DNA from: CAYRMV01 sp964425255
GTDB taxonomy: Bacteria; Bacteroidota; Bacteroidia; Flavobacteriales_D; Crocinitomicaceae
Direction: 5' to 3'
Assembly (NCBI GenBank): GCA_964425255.1
Contig: CAYRMV010000176.1
Coordinates: 1-6,208, forward strand
DNA: 6,208 nucleotides
Below the pieces are notes generated by a model, which was not told the DNA's origin, did not search any database, and worked only from the letters and a program-made list of their open reading frames with translations. Below are positions 1 to 5,653 of the stretch, one piece after another. The position numbers and the translations under genes are program-made. How positions within the stretch are numbered: position 1 is the stretch's first letter; each line of letters opens with the position of its first letter.

Positions 1-71
1 ATAACAAAGAAACGTGTGGTTTATCGTAGGGATTTCCTGTCCGCCCCATGTTTTCTTTGGTACTGTTAGAT
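1..71 (-). repeat. attC-like imperfect palindrome downstream of the RhuM-Fic gene
   Basis: Seen: CAAAGAAAC (5-13) pairs with GTTTTCTTTG (50-59) with one bulged base, and the outer TAAC (2-5) pairs with GTTA (65-68). An unpaired GGTAC-type spacer lies on only one side (about 60-64). In gene-sense reading the 5' outer box is ATCTAAC (71-65), a full match to the integron RYYYAAC box, and the 3' box begins GTTAT at the window edge. The asymmetric spacer and the roughly 36-nt terminal loop resemble attC folding more than a terminator, because no T-tract follows. The site begins directly after the stop codon of the RhuM-Fic gene. The left end may be cut by the window edge. Confidence 0.5.
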
Positions 72-1085
72 TTAGTTCCTTATTAGATTAATTATCAGTT
101 TTTGTATTGTCTCTCTTTGTTCAGGAAGACTCTGAGCGACTGTCAGAGCTATAGTAACCAATGTATTGTCGTTAATTTTTCTTTCTCCTTTTTCGTTGAT
201 GTGGTGTTTGTTCTGCTCCAGAAACCAAACAAAAATAAATGACCCAATGCGTTTATTTCCGTCGCTGAACGGATGTCCTTTGATAATAGAATAAAGTAGT
301 TGTGTTGCTTGTTCTTCAATTGTAGGATATGCTAATTCTCCAAAAACCGTTTGGGATATACTTCCTAAAATGCCTTTGAATGATTCGTCTCTTTCGTTAC
401 CGAAAAGTTCACTAGCTTCCCCCTTTTCAAAAAGATCTGATTTTAACTTTTGAATCGCCTTTTTCACATCGTTATAATTAATGACGAAAATGACTTTTTT
501 ACTTAGATTTTCAGTTGACAGGGTGTCTTTGTCATACTTTTCAAGTAGTTCGAAAGATTTTGAATAATTAGAGATTATGGATAAGAAGCCATCTGTAAGT
601 GTTTTTTGAGTTTCAATCAGTTCATCATGGAGAAGTAACAACTCTTTTTGCAGGATTTTAACTTTGTTTTGCTCCTTTTTGAGTAATTCTTTATTGAATG
701 TATACCCCCTGAGAAGATATTCTTTCAGTCTTTGTGTCGCCCATTTTCTGAACTCAGTACCTACCTGAGATTTCACGCGGTATCCGACTGAAATGATTAC
801 ATCTAAGTTGTAAATAGAAATTTTCCTGGATACTTCTCGCTCTCCTTCTTTTTGAACCTGGCGGAATTCCCGCCAAGTTGCTTCTTTGTCAAGTTCACCT
901 TCTTCATAGATGTTCTTTATGTGTTCCCCAATTGTTCTTCTGGCTTTGCCGAACAAATCCATTATTTGTTGTTCGGTCGCCCAGACTGTATCATGCTCTC
1001 CATCAAAGACGACATGAAATTCAGTCTGACCCCCTTTAGGTTTAAAGACCACCACTTCGCTATTTTTTATCTCAGGTAAATTCAT
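72..1085 (-). CDS. RhuM-family protein with C-terminal Fic/Doc domain
   Basis: A two-domain protein of 337 aa. Residues about 8-128 match the RhuM (virulence RhuM) family: a VWATEQQIMDLFGKARRTIG segment like that of phage-type regulators, then an ISIYNLDVIISVGYRV segment. A charged, probably coiled-coil linker (about 132-165) leads to a Fic/Doc domain with the motif HPFSDGNKRIG at about 271-281. Fic proteins transfer nucleotide or phosphate groups to proteins. The NKR form here resembles Doc (which phosphorylates EF-Tu) more than AMPylating Fic, whose motif continues GNGRxxR. RhuM-Fic fusions are known in Bacteroidota, often near restriction-modification or defence genes, but their target is not established. 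Start: ATG at 1085 fits the usual family N-terminus. An ATG at 1118 and a TTG at 1136 are in frame, but they extend into a repeat (1119-1174). An attC-like palindrome follows the stop. The family call is firm; toxin function is inferred. Confidence 0.88.
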   Translation of the reverse strand: MNLPEIKNSEVVVFKPKGGQTEFHVVFDGEHDTVWATEQQIMDLFGKARRTIGEHIKNIYEEGELDKEATWREFRQVQKEGEREVSRKISIYNLDVIISVGYRVKSQVGTEFRKWATQRLKEYLLRGYTFNKELLKKEQNKVKILQKELLLLHDELIETQKTLTDGFLSIISNYSKSFELLEKYDKDTLSTENLSKKVIFVINYNDVKKAIQKLKSDLFEKGEASELFGNERDESFKGILGSISQTVFGELAYPTIEEQATQLLYSIIKGHPFSDGNKRIGSFIFVWFLEQNKHHINEKGERKINDNTLVTIALTVAQSLPEQRETIQKLIINLIRN

Positions 1086-1118
1086 CAATCTATTGTAGCT
1101 TCTTTTTCTTGGACTCAT

Positions 1119-1174
1119 CGTCTTCCAATCCGGCAAAGGCCCTTTTCAAATCTAGTACTTTTGTGGTTTGAGTT
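1119..1174 (-). repeat. Direct repeat copy A, upstream of the RhuM-Fic gene
   Basis: This 56-nt stretch aligns with 1611-1665 with 9 mismatches and a one-base gap (46 of 56 positions by eye). It ends 33 nt before the ATG at 1085, nearly the same spacing as copy B has to its gene. In gene-sense it contains TAGATTTG (1154-1147), which fits the Bacteroidota -7 promoter consensus TAnnTTTG, but no matching -33 element is visible and copy B lacks the TA. One frame reads DLKRAFAGLEDDESKKKKLQ and stops 4 nt before the RhuM-Fic ATG. The homologous frame in copy B reads DLRRAFAGLGNV. It may be a shared leader, a regulatory site, or a remnant of a coding segment. Confidence 0.6.
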
Positions 1175-1191
1175 GGTTGGGGTTATGTGTA

Positions 1192-1575
1192 TCATCTTTC
1201 AATTAATAATTCAGGCCTTCCAACCGGATATTTACAATTGAAATAACGAACATTTTCAGGAAATCTTTTTAGATTATCCTTAATGAATTCATACACTTCT
1301 TGTTTGTAAATGTCATATATTTCTTGATCTGAAGATTCTACAGATTCAATACCGAGTCCTTGGTAATTTGCTTTTGGTGCAAAAACTTCACTTAATAGCC
1401 ATGTGTCGTGATCATAATAGAAATCGTCGTGACCAGTCAGATATATTTCAAACTCGTCATGGGTCCTTTGAATATGATAATTTAATGCAAGTACATTATT
1501 AGGAATAACGCAATCCTGAAAAACATCATTTAACCACTTATTAATAATATTTCCTATTTCAATTCTTGATTGCAT
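1192..1575 (-). CDS. Hypothetical protein, 127 aa, acidic
   Basis: I do not recognise the family. The 127-aa product starts MQSRIEIGNIINKWLNDVF and is acidic and aromatic-rich, with LTGHDDFYYDHDTWLLSEVF at about 46-65 and a predicted helical segment EIYDIYKQEVYEFIKDNLKR at about 85-104. There is no signal peptide, membrane segment or obvious catalytic motif. Its size and composition resemble small cytosolic immunity or accessory proteins, but this is only an impression. The frame is open back to an ATG at 1686, giving a 164-aa version. I prefer 1575 because the extra 37 residues are encoded by direct repeat B and are low in recognisable structure. The gene is followed by repeat copy A and then RhuM-Fic, with no palindrome in that gap, so these two genes may form one transcription or cassette unit. 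Confidence 0.7.
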   Translation of the reverse strand: MQSRIEIGNIINKWLNDVFQDCVIPNNVLALNYHIQRTHDEFEIYLTGHDDFYYDHDTWLLSEVFAPKANYQGLGIESVESSDQEIYDIYKQEVYEFIKDNLKRFPENVRYFNCKYPVGRPELLIER

Positions 1576-1610
1576 ACATGTTATTCGGGTTCTACTTCTG
1601 TTGCTTATTA

Positions 1611-1665
1611 CGTTTCCCAACCCGGCAAATGCCCTTCTCAAATCATTGCTTTTGCGGTTTGGGTT
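1611..1665 (-). repeat. Direct repeat copy B, upstream of the 127-aa gene
   Basis: This is the 55-nt partner of 1119-1174, and it ends 35 nt before the ATG at 1575. Both copies hold a GGC..TTTGCC core, imperfectly palindromic (GGCATTTGCC here). Several differences between the copies fall on third codon positions of a shared reading frame (GCC/GCA, GGA/GGG), while the reading DL(K/R)RAFAGL is kept. That suggests past coding constraint. Here the frame is continuous with the 127-aa gene; in copy A it is not. Confidence 0.6.
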
Positions 1666-1723
1666 CGTGAAGGTTTCGGAGCACATAGTTTCCGTATATT
1701 ACTAAATTTTATTGGAAGCAAAA

Positions 1724-1799
1724 AACCTCTAGTTTGCACAGCCTGTCTCGTGAGGAACGAAACGGGATTACCCCGACTGACGCAAAACCTGTGTTAGTC
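1724..1799 (-). repeat. attC-like branched palindrome after the 144-aa gene
   Basis: In gene-sense, GTTTTGC (1788-1782) pairs with GCAAAC (1737-1732) with one bulge, and AAC (1795-1793) with GTT (1726-1724). Unpaired spacers of 4 and 5 nt lie between these arms. Inside the loop are two smaller hairpins: CGGG/CCCG around GTAAT, and TTTCGT/ACGAGA around TCCTC. The 5' outer box GACTAAC (1799-1793) overlaps the TAA stop of the 144-aa gene, a placement common in integron cassettes. The 3' box GTTTTTT does not fit the GTTRRRY core, so if this was an attC it is degenerate. The remaining gap (1576-1723) holds repeat B and no other recognisable element. Confidence 0.4.
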
Positions 1800-2228
1800 G
1801 CTGTATGTATTTCTCCAGTCTTCAGGAACGTCTAACAAAATTGCAGGTGTCAGCCAATTACTTGCTTTAAATGTTACTGTATCGTCTGAAAATGATATTG
1901 TCTTTGTTTCAATTTTAGTAAGAATTTCTTGTATAATACTTTCTTTGGTGGTTTCAGCTGAAAAACTAAAGTCGTCGGCATTAACGGGGATTTCGGAAAA
2001 CCAACCTTTAAAAAAAACGCTTTCAGGTCCACCAAGTCCGTATTCATTTTCTTTTTTTTCCACGCACCATTCCCACCAACTTACGCTGTCAATTTTATAG
2101 CCGGATGTCACAAGGTCGGAAATAAAGTCTTTATAGTTGTCACGGGAAACAATGATGTCAACGTAACCTTGACCAACAGGTTGCGCCTTGTGTTTTTCAA
2201 GTATGTTATCAAGTGTTGTCTTATCCAT
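1794..2228 (-). CDS. Hypothetical protein, 144 aa, tryptophan-rich
   Basis: I cannot assign a family. The product starts MDKTTLDNILEKHK and contains a GYVDIIVSRDNYKDFISDLV segment (about 21-40). An aromatic stretch SWWEWCVEKK (50-59) follows, then YGLGGPESVFFKGWFSEIP (63-81), which looks like a conserved core. The C-terminus is VPEDWRNTYSD. The protein is acidic, with six tryptophans, and has no signal peptide or membrane segment, so it is probably a small cytosolic alpha/beta protein. Size and style recall immunity proteins and integron cassette products, but no catalytic residues can be named. It stands alone, with an attC-like palindrome on each side (2252-2325 and 1724-1799), and its stop codon overlaps the second one. 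The ATG at 2228 is the first in frame and lies 23 nt after the upstream palindrome. Confidence 0.75.
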   Translation of the reverse strand: MDKTTLDNILEKHKAQPVGQGYVDIIVSRDNYKDFISDLVTSGYKIDSVSWWEWCVEKKENEYGLGGPESVFFKGWFSEIPVNADDFSFSAETTKESIIQEILTKIETKTISFSDDTVTFKASNWLTPAILLDVPEDWRNTYSD

Positions 2229-2251
2229 GAATCGGTCGTCTTTAATATTGA

Positions 2252-2325
2252 ACCTAACACCTCTCTAAAAGTGGATGCTAGCTTCTTGGTTGTGATTGTT
2301 CGGCTAGCGGCTTTTAGTGTTTGAT
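2252..2325 (-). repeat. attC-like palindrome between the 288-aa and 144-aa genes
   Basis: This is the best of the five palindromes. On the plus strand CTAAAAG (2265-2271) and GCTAGC (2277-2282) pair with CTTTTAG (2311-2317) and GCTAGC (2303-2308), with unequal internal loops TGGAT and GG and a 20-nt terminal loop. The outer boxes read in gene-sense ATCAAACA (2325-2318) and TGTTAGGT (2259-2252), pairing at seven of eight positions if T:G is allowed. An extra AGAGG-type spacer lies on one arm only. GTTAGGT (2258-2252) is a full match to the integron core GTTRRRY and sits at the expected 3' end, just before the next gene. No T-tract follows, which argues against a terminator. Confidence 0.6.
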
Positions 2326-2331
2326 AGATGC

Positions 2332-3198
2332 TTATAGTCCATCATCATGTTCACCTTCTCCATAATATTGTTGAAAAACAATTTCATTTTCGTTAATAAT
2401 GTAATGTACTCTTTTTGATGTGGGCCAATTACTTATTCTCATCCTAAATTCATCAACACCATGAGCATCAATATACTCATCTTGTAAAAGTCTACATTTT
2501 CGAGATTCCAAACTGGAATAAGATATTCTTAAAGCAAGTCGTTCAATTATTTGTTTCATCTCAATTCCAGTGAGTGAGCAGAATTTATTTAAAAATTTAG
2601 GAGTAAATGAATAATGATTTACTTTCTTCAAATTATTTGCTTCGATATACAAGGAGATAATATGCGTTAATATCTCTCCTCTTTTACTAATATCTGAATT
2701 TAAATGATTTTCAATATTAATAGATCGAATGTCATAACTGCATGAACAATGAATTGGCTTATAGGCAATTCCTGAATTGGATGTAATAATAGTTGTAACA
2801 ATTAACTCATATAGCGCAAAGTCAATTTTATTATCAATCAAATAGTTGAAAATTCGATGATACTCACATTGAACATCTTGATCTTCATGAGAAATAATTG
2901 GATTTGAATTCGCTTCAATATTTGAATGTTCTATATACTCACAATTCGTAGAAAAGAATTTGTAGAAAATGGGGACTAAAGTATTTTTTTCTTTTAATTC
3001 AGACCAAGGCTTATATCGTGGTTCGGTCCATAGAATCTCCTCTAGTTTGTAAGTCCAAATTAATCGTAGGTTTTCATCAGCATCTATTTCACGCAACGAA
3101 TTGATCATTTTTTCAAAATATTGGTCTTTGAACCCTTGTTTAGACCAAATTGAATCAGAAATGAATGCTAATGATGGTGTTATCATTATTTTATTCAT
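2332..3198 (-). CDS. Hypothetical protein, 288 aa, coupled to the DUF3696-type ATPase
   Basis: The family is not recognised. The start ATG overlaps the TGA of the ATPase gene (ATGA, 3195-3198), so the two are almost certainly translationally coupled and probably act together as ATPase and effector or partner. Visible features are an aromatic N-terminal region with ENLRLIWTYKLEEILWTEP (42-60) and YKPWSEL (62-68), a HCSCS cysteine pair (150-154), and a long middle helical part. A distinctive C-terminus has FRMRISNWPTSKRVHYIIN (251-269) followed by IVFQQYYGEGEHDDGL (273-288). The end, with basic residues, RVHYII and GEGEHD, looks like a compact beta-rich fold. Its charged residues could be catalytic, but I cannot match it to a nuclease motif. 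There is no signal peptide or membrane segment. An attC-like palindrome follows the stop. Confidence 0.8.
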   Translation of the reverse strand: MNKIMITPSLAFISDSIWSKQGFKDQYFEKMINSLREIDADENLRLIWTYKLEEILWTEPRYKPWSELKEKNTLVPIFYKFFSTNCEYIEHSNIEANSNPIISHEDQDVQCEYHRIFNYLIDNKIDFALYELIVTTIITSNSGIAYKPIHCSCSYDIRSINIENHLNSDISKRGEILTHIISLYIEANNLKKVNHYSFTPKFLNKFCSLTGIEMKQIIERLALRISYSSLESRKCRLLQDEYIDAHGVDEFRMRISNWPTSKRVHYIINENEIVFQQYYGEGEHDDGL

Positions 3199-4688
3199 TT
3201 TCTGTTTTTTCGTTTTGCAATTGAAGCGAGCATTATTTTTTCCTGTTCACTAGCAGTTTGATCAAAGAAATCCTTCGGCCAATTAATAAGACCATTTATT
3301 GGATCAATTTCAATTGGTGTAAAAATACTACCGTTAACAGAAGGCTCTATAAAGTAAATTGAAATCAAATCATTAAGGTAATATTCCTCATCTTCAATAA
3401 TTCTTCTAACTAATCTATTTACAATGTGTTCACTATGAGTTTCAATTATTAAGTTTTTCTTTGATAATGCTAAAGAAATGAAATAATCCGCAAGTTGCAT
3501 TTGTATTTTAGGATGTAAGTGTATCTCAGGCTGTTCTAAAAGCATCGTAGCATCTTTTTTCATTCTCAAACCTTCCAAAACGATTGGAAATATTTGACTA
3601 ACACCAAATCCAACATCAGCGATATTGACTCTTGTATTATCACTGTTTGAGCTATCAAGATTCAACCGAATAACTTCTTGTGAGGGTTCAGCTTTAAAGT
3701 TCTTTATTTTAAATAGTTCATTCCACTTATTGATCGCCTTTCCAAGTGAAATAGAACTTTCATTATAAAACCCATTTTTGTCTTCATCAAAGAAAAAAGC
3801 ATCCTTTAAATTATTCTCACTTTCTGAAAGGAAAATATAAGCAGCATTTTCTCCTTTAACACCAATTTCAATTATTTCATCTTCATAAATATACCTTCTT
3901 GAAGGCTCTTCGCGTAGAGGACCAAGGTATGTTATCGAAGAAAATATTTGCTTAATAAAATCACTTAACACTAAGAAATGAAATCCAATGTCATGGTTTG
4001 AATCTCTAGAACTCGGATTATCTACTTCAAATGCAGTAGGAATAAGGTTTAAAAATTTTACTCGCAATTTATCTTTTCCTCGATTGTATTCATCAGGACT
4101 TTTAATACCCATATTGGGCATCTTCCATTGACATCGATATATTTCATCAATTTCAGTCAAAGATGCACTAAAAAAACTATCAACATATTCATTTCCTTCT
4201 GCCGAACGCACATTCACCTGGAATTCAACTTTTTCGATAATTGTGGGCTTGATATACGAACGAGCCTTAGATTCTTCGATATTTTTAATCCAAACGTAAT
4301 AGTTTATTTGATATTCTGCTTTTGGCATTTCAAAGGATTCCTTACTTAGCAGATGTCTGAAAAAAAAGTGTAATGGTAAAGAACCACTGTTAATATCTGA
4401 AAACTTCTCTTTTTTCACCCTGTAACTAAGACCAATTTTAATACTTTTTGAAGAGTCTTTTCCGTGTATAATATTTTCAAAATTTCCTAAATGAACAAAT
4501 CGACCATTTAATAAAAGGGTCTGATTTAGCGCTTTACTTTCAATAGTTTGTTTTAAAAGCAAAATACTTTGAAGTATACTACTTTTACCACAACTATTAG
4601 TACCTGCTAAAATTGTGATAGGTTTAAGTTTTACATTTTTCAGATCCTTAAACCCTTTGAAATTTTCTAAGTTGATTTTATTAATCAT
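3195..4688 (-). CDS. AAA/ABC-type ATPase with DUF3696-like C-terminus
   Basis: A 497-aa SMC/OLD-like ATPase. The N-terminus MINKINLENFKGFKDL is followed by a Walker A motif GTNSCGKSS (about 29-37). A GPLREEPSRRY segment (256-266) is typical of DUF3696-type proteins. Next come an ABC-signature-like DVGFGVSQIFPI (358-369), Walker B with LLEQPEIHLHP (383-393), and IETHSEHIVNRLVRR (415-429). The C-terminal IEIDPINGLINWPKDFFDQ (459-477) matches the DUF3696 pattern. There is no TOPRIM domain, so any nuclease activity would have to come from a partner. ATPases of this type occur in several anti-phage systems as sensor or motor subunits. Start: ATG at 4688; the longer TTG start at 4706 would lie inside the upstream palindrome. 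The gene overlaps the next one by 4 nt. A run of ten A in gene-sense lies 5 nt before the start codon. Confidence 0.92.
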   Translation of the reverse strand: MINKINLENFKGFKDLKNVKLKPITILAGTNSCGKSSILQSILLLKQTIESKALNQTLLLNGRFVHLGNFENIIHGKDSSKSIKIGLSYRVKKEKFSDINSGSLPLHFFFRHLLSKESFEMPKAEYQINYYVWIKNIEESKARSYIKPTIIEKVEFQVNVRSAEGNEYVDSFFSASLTEIDEIYRCQWKMPNMGIKSPDEYNRGKDKLRVKFLNLIPTAFEVDNPSSRDSNHDIGFHFLVLSDFIKQIFSSITYLGPLREEPSRRYIYEDEIIEIGVKGENAAYIFLSESENNLKDAFFFDEDKNGFYNESSISLGKAINKWNELFKIKNFKAEPSQEVIRLNLDSSNSDNTRVNIADVGFGVSQIFPIVLEGLRMKKDATMLLEQPEIHLHPKIQMQLADYFISLALSKKNLIIETHSEHIVNRLVRRIIEDEEYYLNDLISIYFIEPSVNGSIFTPIEIDPINGLINWPKDFFDQTASEQEKIMLASIAKRKNRK

Positions 4689-4702
4689 GCTGTTTTTTTT
4701 TT

Positions 4703-4780
4703 GCAACTAACAGTTTTTAAATATTCAAAAGCGGCTAACAAGTATAATTATTTTACGCTTTTCTTATTTGGTGCTAGTGC
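4703..4780 (-). repeat. attC-like palindrome between the HEPN and ATPase genes
   Basis: On the plus strand AAATA (4719-4723) and AAAAGCG (4727-4733) pair with TATTT (4765-4769) and CGCTTTT (4756-4762), with 3- and 2-nt internal loops and a 22-nt terminal loop. The outer boxes in gene-sense, GCACTAGC (4780-4773) and GTTAGTTGC (4711-4703), pair over eight positions with one bulged T and one T:G pair. The 3' box GTTAGTT has the required GTTA but one mismatch to GTTRRRY. The site begins 5 nt after the HEPN stop codon, and its 3' box ends 14 nt before the ATPase start. Confidence 0.5.
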
Positions 4781-4785
4781 ATGCT

Positions 4786-5529
4786 TTATTTCTTTTTATT
4801 GTTATTTAATTTAATTCTGTCATAAATATGACGCCAGTTTGCAAAAGTATCAAGCTGTACTAGTAATATGTGAACTTTAAAGAAATAAATAAACTCGTCA
4901 AGATCGTCAAATTTTGCTATCATAGTTTTTTTTTCATCACTTTTCTTTAAATTCCAAGTCATACTAATCTCTAATTTTTCATCATCATAATTTGATTCAA
5001 ATGATCCCTGATCATCCTCGTCAATATTGATTGTAAATTCAATATCTCGATAAAATCCTAATGAGAAAATCAGTCCTTGAACAACAGAAACAAATGCAGA
5101 AACTAAATCAAAATAAAGTTCAATATCATCAATCTTTGGAACTTCATAATGATGTTCCATTTTATTCCTGAGGGTATTTAATCTAGCCAGTGATCTAGAA
5201 CTAAAAACTCCTATCCCACTTAAAAAATCAAGTTTTCTTTCGAATTTCAAGTTTCTTTCTCTAATTGTCTTATAAAGCCCTACCGAATAAAAAAAAGTGT
5301 CGAGTTGGCAATCAACAGCTCGTTTAAGATGTGCTATACAATTTATTAACTCATCAACATCATCTTTATATTTATCTATATTATTTAATCGCTTCTCAGC
5401 AAAATCCAAATAGTCAATTGCATACAATTCAAAGTCTGGCAAATTGCAATCCACGCCACCACCACCGTTTGATTCAAAAACATCCAAATGATTTAATAAA
5501 AGCTTTTCAAGTATTTCCGATTTTGACAT
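4786..5529 (-). CDS. HEPN-domain protein, probable RNase or toxin-like
   Basis: A 247-aa, mostly helical protein. An N-terminal helix (CIAHLKRAVDCQLDTFFYSVG, about 64-84) is followed by SLARLNTLRNKMEHHYEVP (113-131), which carries the Rx4H HEPN motif with Arg121 and His126. HEPN domains are commonly metal-independent RNases in toxin-antitoxin, CRISPR and abortive-infection systems, though some are inactive. The second half (about 160-240) contains acidic beta-like stretches (DIEFTINIDEDD) and a helical end, which I do not recognise. No MNT nucleotidyltransferase antitoxin lies next to it. The start is ATG at 5529; an in-frame TTG at 5553 would overlap the A/T-rich promoter-like stretch (5551-5594, with TATAAT at 5562-5557 in gene-sense but no clear -33 box). 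It may belong with the downstream ATPase pair, but a 97-nt gap with a palindrome separates them. Confidence 0.82.
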   Translation of the reverse strand: MSKSEILEKLLLNHLDVFESNGGGGVDCNLPDFELYAIDYLDFAEKRLNNIDKYKDDVDELINCIAHLKRAVDCQLDTFFYSVGLYKTIRERNLKFERKLDFLSGIGVFSSRSLARLNTLRNKMEHHYEVPKIDDIELYFDLVSAFVSVVQGLIFSLGFYRDIEFTINIDEDDQGSFESNYDDEKLEISMTWNLKKSDEKKTMIAKFDDLDEFIYFFKVHILLVQLDTFANWRHIYDRIKLNNNKKK

Positions 5530-5594
5530 GGCTTCTTGTGATTTAGTTGACAATATATTATATAAGTCTATCAGTAAAAAAATAAATATTCAAC

Positions 5595-5609
5595 ATGCCG
5601 TGCAGGCAT
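5595..5609. other. Short inverted repeat in the gap before the HEPN gene
   Basis: ATGCC (5595-5599) and GGCAT (5605-5609) flank GTGCA. In gene-sense it is followed by an A/T-rich run containing seven T residues about 16 nt away, too far for a standard terminator. It could be an operator or chance. The 275-nt gap 5530-5804 otherwise contains the A/T-rich promoter-like stretch, the palindrome 5654-5726 and the S46 gene terminator. Confidence 0.25.
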
Positions 5610-5653
5610 CCATACCTTCTTGTGAGCGGTTAAGCTTATCGGTTGATTAAAAT

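Noticed and set aside
1..49. Open frame on the minus strand starting ATG GGG CGG at 49 and running off the window
   Set aside because: It lies inside the palindrome loop, the product is not recognisable, and only 16 codons are visible.
852..1079. Plus-strand open frame of 75 codons
   Set aside because: It is antisense to the RhuM-coding part of a well-recognised gene. The other plus-strand frames (1570-1797, 4128-4349, 5331-5546, 5881-6078) are rejected for similar reasons: antisense to genes or spanning repeats.
1086..1136. N-terminal extension of the RhuM-Fic protein from TTG 1136 or ATG 1118
   Set aside because: The extra residues are basic, lie partly in the direct repeat and are not typical of the family start. 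ATG 1118 cannot be fully excluded.
1147..1154. Bacteroidota -7 promoter box TAGATTTG before the RhuM-Fic gene
   Set aside because: The match to TAnnTTTG is perfect, but no -33 box is seen at the right spacing and the TA is not kept in the other repeat copy. It is mentioned in the repeat entry only.
2252..2325. Intrinsic terminator after the 288-aa gene
   Set aside because: The stem is interrupted by large loops and no T-tract follows in either direction. The same holds for the palindromes at 4703-4780 and 5654-5726.
5530..5553. TTG start for the HEPN protein, adding 8 residues
   Set aside because: ATG at 5529 is available, and the TTG falls in an A/T-rich promoter-like stretch.
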